Shown one piece after another: positions 40,437 to 48,164 of a stretch of DNA of 64,000 nt. Numbering within the stretch: position 1 is the stretch's first letter; each line of letters begins with the position of its first letter. This DNA is from Sphingobium sp. EM0848. GTDB lineage: Bacteria; Pseudomonadota; Alphaproteobacteria; Sphingomonadales; Sphingomonadaceae. A model generated the notes under the pieces. The model was not told the DNA's origin, searched no databases, and saw only the letters and a list, made by a program, of their open reading frames with translations. The translations under genes were made by a program, and so were the position numbers. Location: the NCBI RefSeq assembly GCF_013375555.1, contig NZ_JABXWB010000005.1, positions 699,501 to 763,500 of the forward strand, given 5' to 3'.

Positions 40437-41003
40437 ATGTCCATGATCCGCATCGACATTCCCGCCGATCAGGCGGCCAATCCCCATGGCTATGCCGCCC
40501 GCGCACATGGGCGGGAAATCATGGCTGCTGCCGATGCCTTTTCCAAGGCGGTGTATCAGCACAGCATTCTGTCGTTGCGCGAGTTCGAGGGCGCCCGGTC
40601 GCGCATCGCGCAGATCAACGGTTGCGTCGTGTGTCAGCAATTCCGCGCGGCAAAGGATGCGCCGTCAATGTTCGCGGCGACCGGCGTGCGCCCCGGTCAT
40701 CTGGTGTCCGACAATGGACCCGCTCCTGACGAGGCCTTTTACGATGCCGTCGAACAGTGGCGCACGTCGCCGCTGTTCAGCCCGCGCGAGCGGATCGCCA
40801 TCGAATTTGCGGAACGCTTCGCGGAGGAGCCGAAGGTCCTCGCCGATGACGAGGGCTTCTGGGAGCGCGCCCACGCCCATTTTTCCGACGCGGAAATCGT
40901 CGATCTGGCGCACAGTGTCGCGGCGTGGACGGGTTTGGGACGCGTGGCCCATGTCCTGGGCTTTGACAGCGTCTGCCTGCCCTTCATGGCAGGGGTGGAA
41001 TAA
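40437..41003 (+). CDS. Carboxymuconolactone decarboxylase/AhpD-like protein
   Basis: A 188-residue helical protein of the CMD/AhpD fold. C63 and C66 (NGCVVCQQFR) make the redox-type CxxC, but the histidine that usually follows the second cysteine by four is an arginine here. It may act as a peroxidase-like or lactone-acting protein; the family is often found beside aromatic or terpenoid catabolic genes. An AGGAG ribosome site directly precedes ATG 40437. It is ten bases upstream of the next SDR gene, so they are likely one operon. Confidence 0.8.
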   Translation: MSMIRIDIPADQAANPHGYAARAHGREIMAAADAFSKAVYQHSILSLREFEGARSRIAQINGCVVCQQFRAAKDAPSMFAATGVRPGHLVSDNGPAPDEAFYDAVEQWRTSPLFSPRERIAIEFAERFAEEPKVLADDEGFWERAHAHFSDAEIVDLAHSVAAWTGLGRVAHVLGFDSVCLPFMAGVE

Positions 41004-41013
41004 GGAATGACGA

Positions 41014-41814
41014 ATGGCTGAAGGACGACTGGCCGGGAGGGCGGCGCTGATCACGGGCGCCGCCGACGGCATTGGGGAAGGCATGGCCCGGCGCTTCGCG
41101 CGGGAGGGCGGGGCCGTGATGGTGGTCGACTTCGACGCTGCAAAGGGTGAGGCGGTGACCGCTGATCTGTGCGCCATGGGCGCTCAGGCCGCGTTCTTCC
41201 ACGCTGACGTGACAAAGAAGGGGGACGTGACCGGGTCAGTGGCGGCCTGTGTCGATCGTTTCGGCAGCATCGATATTTTGGTGAACAATGCCTATCGCGG
41301 ATCGGGTCATGGCCGCATCGAAGCCAAGTCGGACGACATATTCGAAAACAGCATGGCCATGTGCCTCTATGCCGCGAAATGGTCGATGGAGGCAGCCTTT
41401 CCCCATATGCGCGCACGGCATTGGGGGCGGATCATCAACGTCGCATCCTTGAACGGCGTCAATGCCCATATGGGCACCGCCGATTATAATGCGGGCAAGG
41501 AAGCCTTGCGCGCCTATACCCGCACCGCCGCGCGCGAATGGGCGGGCTATGGCATTTGCGCCAATATCCTGTGCCCGGCGGCGGTCTCCTCCAGCTATCG
41601 CCGGTTTCAGGAGCAGGCGCCTGCCGTCGCCGCCGCCACGGCCGCTGCCAATCCGATGGGGCGGATGGGCGATCCTGAAGCGGATATCGGCGGCGTCGCC
41701 CTGTTCCTCGCCAGCGAAGACGCGCGCTACCTGACCGGCAACACGCTGTTCGTGGACGGTGGCGGCCATATCAACGGCGTCAACTGGGTCCCTGATTTGG
41801 GGCCTGACAGCTGA
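41014..41814 (+). CDS. Short-chain dehydrogenase/reductase
   Basis: A 266-residue classic SDR with TGAADGIG (NAD site), NNAYRGSG, the catalytic serine in VASLNG and the YNAGK pair. It resembles 3-oxoacyl-ACP reductase-type and hydroxysteroid dehydrogenases. It is about 35 per cent like the SDR at 39611 by eye, so not a recent duplicate. Probably part of the same catabolic transcript; the substrate is unknown. Confidence 0.86.
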   Translation: MAEGRLAGRAALITGAADGIGEGMARRFAREGGAVMVVDFDAAKGEAVTADLCAMGAQAAFFHADVTKKGDVTGSVAACVDRFGSIDILVNNAYRGSGHGRIEAKSDDIFENSMAMCLYAAKWSMEAAFPHMRARHWGRIINVASLNGVNAHMGTADYNAGKEALRAYTRTAAREWAGYGICANILCPAAVSSSYRRFQEQAPAVAAATAAANPMGRMGDPEADIGGVALFLASEDARYLTGNTLFVDGGGHINGVNWVPDLGPDS

Positions 41815-41873
41815 TTGAACCCGCTGGATGTGGCGTGCATCGTAGAATATTTGCTAGATAACTACGCATGAAG

Positions 41874-41903
41874 TTGACTTTTTGGCCAGTAGCGCCGCAT
41901 TAT
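41874..41903 (+). promoter_or_regulatory. Possible promoter for the flavoprotein gene
   Basis: TTGACT at 41874-41879 and CATTAT at 41898-41903 are 18 bases apart, about 75 bases before the ATG at 41978. The region is AT-richer than its surroundings. Confidence 0.4.
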
Positions 41904-41977
41904 GCGTGAATATTGCGGGAGAGGGTCGTGGCTGTCTTCGATCCGCGGGACTGGACAGGATTCGGAAGCGGGCAAGC

Positions 41978-43666
41978 ATGACCAATTGGGACAAGGAAGT
42001 CGATATCCTCGTGGTGGGGTCGGGCGCGGGCGGCATGATGTCGGCGCTGGTGGGTTCTCATAGCCGAGCCGATGTCCTCATCGTCGAAAAGGCGGACCTA
42101 TGGGGCGGCACGTCGGCCACGTCAGGCGGCGGCATCTGGATTCCCGGCAGCGCTCCGGCGAAGGCGGCGGGATTTGACGATAATCTGGACGATGCCTTCA
42201 GCTATTTGCGGGCCTTGTCGGCGGATAATGTGCCGGATGCGAATATCCGGGCCTATGTCGACAATGCTGCGCCGATGTTGCGCTGGCTGATGGATCATAC
42301 GCCGGTACAATATATGGCCTTTCCCTATCCCGATTATCACGCCGAAAATCCGGGCGGATCGGCGCAGGGTTTCCGCACCCACCTGCCCCAGCCGCTGGAC
42401 GGCAAGTCGCTGGGCGCAGATATCCGTACACAGCGTTTCCCGTCGCCCGCGGCCAGCCTGTTCGGCTATCTGAACTGGCATTTCACCGAAACCTACGAAC
42501 TGCTGTACCGCAGCAAGGGGTGGATGAAGAATCTGGTCGTCAACATGGCGAAATATTGGCTGGACCTGCCCTTCCGCCTGACGTCGCGCAAGGATCGGCG
42601 GCTGACGCTGGGCAATGCGTTGACCGGTGGGCTGCGCATGGCGCTCAACCGGCAGGGCGTGCCGCTCTGGCTGGAAACGCCGCTCAAGGAGTTGGTGCGC
42701 GAAGACGGCAAGGTGACGGGCGCGGTCGTGGAAAGGGACGGCAAGCCTTACCGGATCGGCGTGCGCAAGGGCGTGGTGCTGGCTGCCGGGGGCTTCGACA
42801 AGGATCAGGCGATGCGCGACGACAACGCGCCGCTTTATCCCACCGCGCAATATTCCGGGGGCGTGACCAGCAATACCGGTGACAGCATCCGGGCCGGTGA
42901 GGCGGTGGGCGCAGGGACGCTCAACATGCAGTCGGCCTGGGCCGCGCCGGTCTTTTACGTGCCGGGCGAGGATCGCGGGCGGTTGTGCACCATAGAGCGC
43001 GCTCTGCCGGGCTGCATCATGGTGAACCAGCAGGGCCAGCGCTATCTGAACGAGGCGGCGTCCTATCATATCGTGGGCCAGCAGATGGCGCGGCGTCAGG
43101 CCGAGCATGGTGATGCCTCGCCCAGCTGGATGATCTTCGACCATGAATATCGGCATAAATTCCCCATGGGGCCTCTCTATCCGCTGATGCCGACCTTCCT
43201 GCAGGGCAGCGGCGTGCGGAAGATTTTGAAGCAGGGGCGGTCGATCGAGGAACTGGCCGCCAAGATCGGCATGGACCCGGCAACGCTGTCCGCGACGGTC
43301 GCGCGCTTCAACAGCCATGCGGCGAAGGGCGAAGACCCCGAATTCCACCGGGGTGAAGCGGCCTATGACAAGATGTATGGCGATCCCCGCCATGGCCCCA
43401 ATCCGTGCCTGCGTCCGCTGAACAAGGGACCCTATTATGCCATGCCCATCTATCCGGGCGATATTGGGACCAATGGCGGGCTGATGACCAACGCCCAAGC
43501 GCAGGTCGTCGACCAGGAGGGCAACGTCATTTCCGGGCTCTACGCGGTGGGCAATAATGCGGCATCGGCCATGGGCGAAAGCTATCCGGGGGCAGGCGTC
43601 ACCCTGGGGCCGGCGATGACCTTCGGCTATGTCGCGGTCCGGCACATGACAGGGGGCAATGCCTGA
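41978..43666 (+). CDS. FAD-binding dehydrogenase, 3-ketosteroid delta1-dehydrogenase-like
   Basis: A 562-residue flavoprotein of the fumarate-reductase/ketosteroid-dehydrogenase group. VVGSGAGGMMSAL opens the FAD site, TSATSGGGIWIPG follows, and YAVGNNAASAMGESYPGAG closes it, all typical of KstD proteins. These introduce a double bond next to a ketone in steroids or similar rings. I start it at ATG 41978; the open frame upstream lacks coding character. It may have its own promoter but clearly belongs to the same catabolic stretch. The IS630 element is inserted about 90 bases after its stop. Confidence 0.84.
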   Translation: MTNWDKEVDILVVGSGAGGMMSALVGSHSRADVLIVEKADLWGGTSATSGGGIWIPGSAPAKAAGFDDNLDDAFSYLRALSADNVPDANIRAYVDNAAPMLRWLMDHTPVQYMAFPYPDYHAENPGGSAQGFRTHLPQPLDGKSLGADIRTQRFPSPAASLFGYLNWHFTETYELLYRSKGWMKNLVVNMAKYWLDLPFRLTSRKDRRLTLGNALTGGLRMALNRQGVPLWLETPLKELVREDGKVTGAVVERDGKPYRIGVRKGVVLAAGGFDKDQAMRDDNAPLYPTAQYSGGVTSNTGDSIRAGEAVGAGTLNMQSAWAAPVFYVPGEDRGRLCTIERALPGCIMVNQQGQRYLNEAASYHIVGQQMARRQAEHGDASPSWMIFDHEYRHKFPMGPLYPLMPTFLQGSGVRKILKQGRSIEELAAKIGMDPATLSATVARFNSHAAKGEDPEFHRGEAAYDKMYGDPRHGPNPCLRPLNKGPYYAMPIYPGDIGTNGGLMTNAQAQVVDQEGNVISGLYAVGNNAASAMGESYPGAGVTLGPAMTFGYVAVRHMTGGNA

Positions 43667-43704
43667 AGAGGGCCTGATCGAGCCGGATTGGCCCAGCCGC
43701 CAAG

Positions 43705-43734
43705 GCCGGGGGAAACGCATGCCGTTCCCCTGCC
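43705..43734 (+). terminator. Imperfect hairpin after the flavoprotein gene
   Basis: GGGGGAAACG and CGTTCCCC arms (within 43705-43734) pair imperfectly across CATGC. It lies between the gene stop and the IS element. Weak evidence. Confidence 0.3.
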
Positions 43735-43758
43735 TCCCCATGTTCAGGGCGGATAAGT

Positions 43759-44923
43759 TATACCAACGTCCGGAAAGCCTGACTCATAAGGGGTTGCCAT
43801 GTCCGAGCGGTGCTGATTCAAGGTGGCAAACGAGCTGGAGTTTGTCATGCCGATCCCGCTTCGCGCCGACTTTGACGCTACCCTGGTGAGGGCCGCGGCC
43901 CGTAAATCGAAGGATGGCGCGCAAGCGCGGCGATTACTGGCGCTGGCGGCGATCTATGAGGGGTCGAGCCGTACCGAGGCGGCACGGATCGGCGGGGTGA
44001 CGCTGCAGATCGTCCGCGACTGGGTGTTGAGGTTCAACGCGGCCGGACCCGATGGATTGATCGACCGGAAGGCGCCGGGCCAGCCCTCGCGCCTGAGCGC
44101 TGCCCACCGCGCAGCCCTCGTCGAGATGGTCGAACGGGGTCCGATCCCCGCCGTGCACGGCGTGGTGCGCTGGCGGATCATTGATCTGGCTCAGTGGCTA
44201 TGGGACGAGTTTTCCGTCTCGGTTTCGAGGCCGACACTGAGCCGTGAGCTGCGGGCGCTGGGCTACCGCAAGTTGTCAGCCCGGCCCAAACATCATGCCC
44301 AGGATCCAGAGGCAATTGAGGCCTTCAAAAGGGGGGCTTTGCCGCCGAGCTGGACAAGGTCAAAGCGTGCCTCCCGCGGGGCACACCGATAGAAATCTGG
44401 TTCACGGACGAGGCCCGGATCGGACAGAAGAACAAGATCACGCGGCGCTGGGCCAAACGAGGGACGCGACCATCCGCGCCGCATGATCAGCGCACCAGCT
44501 CCGCCTATATCTTCGGCGCGATCTGCCCGCAGGAAGGCAAGGCTGCAGGCCTCATCCTGCCGTTCTGCAACACCGACACAATGAACCTGCACCTGGCCGA
44601 GATCTCACTGGCCGTCGCTCCTGACACGCACGCCGTGCTGCTCATGGACCAGGCTGGCTGGCATCTGACGCCCAAGCTCAACGTGCCCGGTAATATCTCG
44701 ATCATCCCGATCCCATCGAAGTGCCCCGAGCTCAACCCGCAGGAGAATATCTGGCAGTTCCTGCGTGACAACTGGCTGTCGAACCGCGTGTTCAACTCCC
44801 ACGAGGACATCGTCGATCACTGTTGCGACGCCTGGAACAGGCTCGTCGAACAGCCCGGGCGCATCATGTCGATCGGCCTGCGCGATTGGGCCCAGGGGTT
44901 CTGATCAGTGAATCTTGGTATTA
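43759..44923 (+). mobile_element. IS630-family insertion sequence
   Basis: About 1.16 kb. The ends share ATACCAA: left at 43760-43766, right as its complement TTGGTAT at 44915-44921, flanked by TA dinucleotides as expected from IS630/Tc1-mariner insertion. The single transposase gene is split by a -1 frameshift but keeps all three catalytic acids. The exact ends are uncertain by a few bases because the terminal repeats are short and imperfect. Confidence 0.7.
43823..44904 (+). CDS. IS630-type transposase, two frames joined by -1 frameshift
   Basis: The first frame (43823-44392) encodes the helix-turn-helix half (YEGSSRTEAARIGGV). The second frame, open through 44904, encodes the catalytic half with D in FTDEARIG, D in LLMDQAGWH and E in NPQENIW, the DDE triad. 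The frames meet at the slippery run A4G6 (44327-44336), after which the -1 frame reads GFAAELDKVKA, as in intact relatives. Programmed frameshifting at such runs is known in several IS families, so the enzyme may be active. The start may be GTG 43823 or ATG 43847. Confidence 0.8.
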
Positions 44924-45168
44924 CACCATAATAATCAAAGAGTTCGGTGGGTGTGGTAGATAGTGGTCGGGCCTGATCAGCCAAGGTATCGGCTGCGATC
45001 GGTACGAATGCACATGACATGGGTATGAAATGACGCGTCCTGAAGGAGGCGCTGTTCCCGGATTATCGCCCCTTCGACTAATCCGTAAAAGTCATCCTCC
45101 GGTCCGATGGGTCCTATATTTTGCGTTGCGGCGAGATTAACTTGCGCCGGCCGTAAAAGGGGGGTGAG

Positions 45169-46182
45169 GTGGATTCCCTATCCAATATGCATCGACCCAA
45201 TGCTCAGGCGGATATCCTGCTGCAACTGGTCATCGGTCGATTGGGCACGTCCATGGGGATGTTGACGCTCCATGGTCCGAATGGCGATCCGCCGCGCGTC
45301 CTCACGGCTGTCAACATGCCCCAAAGCGTCGCTTCGGCCATGGCGGCCGTGGTCGATGAGGAACTGGCCGTGCCCCGAGCCAAAAATTCCCATTGGCGCT
45401 TGCCGTCGGTCGTTCCGTCCACCCGCCAGTCCATCACGCGACTGACCTTCCCCTGCCGGGCCGCGCCGTCTTGCGTTCTGGCCCTGACGGCGTGCAGTAC
45501 CGGCGCTGACGCCAGTTTCAGGGACGACAATCTCTGCCATGAACTCCAGGCCTGGATCGAGCCGTTCCTGGCCATGTTCTGGCAATCGGAACAGGAGCAG
45601 GCCATACGGCACGGGCTGGCAAGGGCCATCGATCGATTCGATTTCGGGATCATCCTGCTCGATGCCGACGGATTGCCTGTATTTGTCAGTGCGCGGGCAG
45701 AGCGTCTGCTGGACGTGGGCGACGGCATAAGGCGCGCAGGCCATGCGATCGCGGCCACCGATTTCGATGATGCGGTCCGGCTTCAGGCGGCGATTCGCTC
45801 TGATTCGGGCAGCGGAAACAGCTTTCACGTCATGTTGTTGCATCGTGTGCGCCATCGCCCGCTGATCGCGGTCGTCGCCTCCCTGGGCAATCAGCAGGAC
45901 ATATGGGGAAAGACGGCCATCGCCCTCTATATATTGGATCCTGACCAGGATTCGCAGGCGATGGTGGCCGCCCTTTGTCGAGTCCATGGCCTGACCGCGA
46001 CCGAATCCGCGCTCGCCATGCACCTCGTCAGCGGCGCGACCATCGAGGATGCGGCCGGCCGCATGCGCATCCAGACGCAGACGGCGCGGGCTTATCTGAA
46101 ACAGGTCTTCGCCAAGACAGGGACGCATCGGCAGGCCGAATTGGTGCGCACGATCCTGAGCGGCATCATTCACATCCATTGA
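45169..46182 (+). CDS. LuxR-type HTH regulator upstream of the Fap-like cluster
   Basis: A 337-residue regulator starting at GTG behind an AGGGGGG ribosome site. A PAS-like segment (FGIILLDADGLPVFVSARAERLL) precedes a C-terminal LuxR helix-turn-helix (LTATESALAMHLVSGATIEDAA; TARAYLKQVFAKTGTHRQAELV). The closest relative in the window is the regulator at 2563-3663. It lies just upstream of the secreted-protein cluster in the same direction, with an inverted repeat near the promoter of the first cluster gene, so it is the natural candidate regulator. The 245-base gap before it holds no gene I can support. Confidence 0.75.
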   Translation: MDSLSNMHRPNAQADILLQLVIGRLGTSMGMLTLHGPNGDPPRVLTAVNMPQSVASAMAAVVDEELAVPRAKNSHWRLPSVVPSTRQSITRLTFPCRAAPSCVLALTACSTGADASFRDDNLCHELQAWIEPFLAMFWQSEQEQAIRHGLARAIDRFDFGIILLDADGLPVFVSARAERLLDVGDGIRRAGHAIAATDFDDAVRLQAAIRSDSGSGNSFHVMLLHRVRHRPLIAVVASLGNQQDIWGKTAIALYILDPDQDSQAMVAALCRVHGLTATESALAMHLVSGATIEDAAGRMRIQTQTARAYLKQVFAKTGTHRQAELVRTILSGIIHIH

Positions 46183-46189
46183 TTTCGCC

Positions 46190-46234
46190 CGCTCCCCCCA
46201 TTTGAGCGTAGCGATTTGCCGCATATGGGGAGCG
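46190..46234. terminator. Possible terminator after the LuxR-type gene
   Basis: CGCTCCCC (46190-46197) and GGGGAGCG (46227-46234) pair perfectly, but the loop is 29 bases long and no T run follows. Confidence 0.35.
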
Positions 46235-46268
46235 CGGCGGCGCCTGTCTGGGGCTAAGTGCGGCGCGG

Positions 46269-46295
46269 CGTGACGGTTTATATAGCCGCGTCACG
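46269..46295. promoter_or_regulatory. Candidate operator/promoter of the Fap-like cluster
   Basis: CGTGACG (46269-46275) and CGTCACG (46289-46295) are perfect inverted arms around a 13-base AT-rich core containing TTTATATAG. The arm centres are 20 bases apart, two helical turns, as for a dimeric activator or repressor overlapping a -10 region. It is about 80 bases before the first secreted-protein gene and just after the regulator gene. Confidence 0.45.
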
Positions 46296-46372
46296 ACATC
46301 GTCTTTCCCGTGAATCCCGCCTCGGGTCATCGGCGATGTGCGTGATAGCCCTATCCGCAAGGAGGAGATGTC

Positions 46373-47029
46373 ATGAAGCGCGTCCTATATTGTGGCATTG
46401 CGTTCGGCGCTTTCGCGCTGGCAGCCGCGCCGGCTTTGGCCCAGGATATAACCGCCGACAACGGGTCGACGTTGACCTGGACGAACACCACCACCAGCAC
46501 GCCGACCACAACCACCACAACCACCAGCACGCCGACCGATAATTCGAACAACAGCGATTCCAGCGGCATCGGATCGGCAAATAATGGCGGCACGGCCACC
46601 TACACCTATACCACCATGACCACGCCCAGCAATCTGGCCGCGACGGTGACGGGCGGTGAGGTCTATCTCAATAACTGGGCGCCTGCTGGTTCCGGCGGTT
46701 CCGGCGGATCTGGCACGGGCGGCGGTTCCGGCGGCAATGGCGGCGGCTCAAGCGGCGGCGACGGCTCCGGCGGCGCGGGCGGCAATGGCGGTAACGCGAG
46801 CGGCGGCGCAGGTGGTGCAGGCGGCGCAGGGGCGAACGGCGGTGCGGCCGGATCGGGCGGCGCAGGCGCGGGGTCGCAAACGATGACATGGGATGCCGAA
46901 TTCAACAACGGCGCCTTCTCCAACTTTGCGGGCCTCAATGCGATGACCGTCAACACGGGCTTCTACGCATCGCAAAATGCCAATGTGAACGTCAGCGCGT
47001 CGGTCGGAACATTGACTTTGACGCGGTGA
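46373..47029 (+). CDS. Secreted Thr- and Gly-rich low-complexity protein, putative amyloid-like subunit
   Basis: A 218-residue protein with a signal peptide (ending ALAQ, residue 24). A Thr/Asn/Ser-rich part (about 35-98) contains TTTTTTTSTPT repeats. A Gly-rich part (106-168) is almost only Gly, Ala, Ser and Asn. A conserved tail carries NGAFSNFAGL (179-188) and NTG (194-196). The tail motif NGAxxNFxGL-x4-[VI]NTG recurs in the next gene product. There is one cysteine, inside the signal peptide. A strong ribosome site (AAGGAGGAG) and a terminator-like hairpin right after the stop suggest this is the most expressed product. By position it corresponds to a Fap major or nucleator subunit; sequence alone does not prove fibril formation. 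Confidence 0.7.
   Translation: MKRVLYCGIAFGAFALAAAPALAQDITADNGSTLTWTNTTTSTPTTTTTTTSTPTDNSNNSDSSGIGSANNGGTATYTYTTMTTPSNLAATVTGGEVYLNNWAPAGSGGSGGSGTGGGSGGNGGGSSGGDGSGGAGGNGGNASGGAGGAGGAGANGGAAGSGGAGAGSQTMTWDAEFNNGAFSNFAGLNAMTVNTGFYASQNANVNVSASVGTLTLTR
46488..46537 (+). repeat. Direct repeat in Thr-rich coding segment
   Basis: CCACCAGCACGCCGACC occurs at 46491-46507 and again at 46521-46537, encoding repeated Thr-Ser-Thr-Pro-Thr. Slippage here could change the length of the Thr-rich part. Confidence 0.55.
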
Positions 47030-47036
47030 CCTGCGG

Positions 47037-47070
47037 GACCGGCCGCTCTTCCCCCCTGGAGCGGCCGGTC
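47037..47070 (+). terminator. Intra-cluster terminator or attenuator
   Basis: A perfect 12-base stem, GACCGGCCGCTC (47037-47048) with 47059-47070, a 10-base loop, then GCGTTTT. It is placed between the first and second secreted-protein genes, so it probably lowers expression of the downstream genes relative to the first. Confidence 0.7.
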
Positions 47071-47111
47071 GCGTTTTCCACGCAACAGCAGTGTAAAAAG
47101 GGAGATCGGCC

Positions 47112-47459
47112 GTGAACTGCTTGATCGCGGCGACGATGGGCGTCGCCTTCCTCCATGGGCTGGTCGCCGTTCCGGCCTATGCCGAGCCGGAGCCTCCCGG
47201 TGCGGTACCGGTTGCCGACAGCATGCTGGAGCAGGCGCGCGGCATGGCAGACATCCGGATCGTCGAACAGACCGCGACGACCCAGAACAGCAGCTCGGTT
47301 CAGGGCAACAGCATCACCGGGGATTTCACGACCGGCATGGTCAATCTGGGCAATGGCGCGCTCGACAATTTCAACGGGCTGGCGCTGTTCAGCATCAATA
47401 CGGGCAATAATGTCGCCATCAACAGTTCGATGACGGTCAATGTCGCGATTCAACCCTAG
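47112..47459 (+). CDS. Small secreted protein with double-glycine-like site, Fap-like substrate
   Basis: A 115-residue protein starting at GTG, with a signal peptide ending PAYA (residue 24). MLEQARGM at 38-45 fits a double-glycine-type processing site (Leu at -7, Gly-Met at -2/-1) for C39 peptidases. The Asn-rich tail contains NGALDNFNGL (81-90) and NTGNNVAINSSMTV (96-109), shared with the previous protein. It overlaps the C39 peptidase gene by 20 bases. Probable structural or nucleator subunit. A small gene of high Asn/Ser content, unlike its neighbours outside the cluster. Confidence 0.68.
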   Translation: MNCLIAATMGVAFLHGLVAVPAYAEPEPPGAVPVADSMLEQARGMADIRIVEQTATTQNSSSVQGNSITGDFTTGMVNLGNGALDNFNGLALFSINTGNNVAINSSMTVNVAIQP

Positions 47460-48150
47460 GATCATGGCCGTGGGCGCGGCGATGATGTTGGGCGGTTGTA
47501 GCGCCGCGATCAGCGATGCGCCCGGTCGCACCCTGTCGTTGACGGCGGGTGATTATGCCGTGCCGGTCCACAGCGTGGCCGAGCGGCGATTCCTGACGGT
47601 GGTGCATCAGCGCTACGACTTCAGCTGTGGTTCGGCGGCCCTCGCCACCCTGCTCCGCTTCCATTATGGCGACAATGCCAGTGAACAGTCGGTGTTCATG
47701 GGCATGTGGCAGAGGGGCGACCGCGAGCAGATCCGCCGTCTCGGCTTTTCGCTGCTCGACATGAAGCGCTATCTGAACGGACGCGGCATTCGCGCGGAAG
47801 GCTATGTCGTGACGCTGGACGACGTGGCGCGCACGCGCGTTCCCGGCATCGCCCTGATCGATGTGCGCGGCTACCGGCATTTCGTCGTCGTGAAGGGCGT
47901 GGAGGGCGGGCAGGTGCTGGTCGGCGACCCTTCGCTCGGTATTCGCCTGATCGACAGCAAGAGCTTTGCAAAGATGTGGAACGGCATTTTGTTCGCGCTG
48001 GTCGATGAGGTCGATCATGGCAAGAACAGCTTTGGCCGTGAGTCCGAATGGGCACTGGTCGCGCGCAGCCGCGCGACGCTGGCGATGGAACCGGTGAGCC
48101 TGCAGACGCTCTCGCTGGTCCGCGCCCCGCCCTTCCCGATCGAGATGTAA
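47440..48150 (+). CDS. C39-family cysteine peptidase lipoprotein, FapD-like
   Basis: A 236-residue protein. LGGC at 17-20 is a lipobox, so it should be anchored to a membrane facing the periplasm. The C39 fold shows Q57 and C63 (HQRYDFSCGSAALATLL), H147 (YRHFVVVKG) and D163 (VGDPSLG), a full catalytic set. It has no ABC-transporter or membrane domain, so it is a stand-alone peptidase as FapD of Pseudomonas fap operons is. It lies between two genes whose products carry RG-type leader-like sites, which may be its substrates. Confidence 0.85.
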   Translation: MSRFNPRIMAVGAAMMLGGCSAAISDAPGRTLSLTAGDYAVPVHSVAERRFLTVVHQRYDFSCGSAALATLLRFHYGDNASEQSVFMGMWQRGDREQIRRLGFSLLDMKRYLNGRGIRAEGYVVTLDDVARTRVPGIALIDVRGYRHFVVVKGVEGGQVLVGDPSLGIRLIDSKSFAKMWNGILFALVDEVDHGKNSFGRESEWALVARSRATLAMEPVSLQTLSLVRAPPFPIEM

Positions 48151-48164
48151 AGGGGAGATGAAGC

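Noticed and set aside
46691..46880. GGC-rich repeats considered as a CRISPR or other repeat array
   Set aside because: Units are codon-scale and irregular and encode a Gly-rich segment; no spacers.
46663..46956. Proline-rich frame antisense to the Gly-rich protein
   Set aside because: It follows directly from GGC-rich codons read backward; the sense frame has a signal peptide and a conserved tail.
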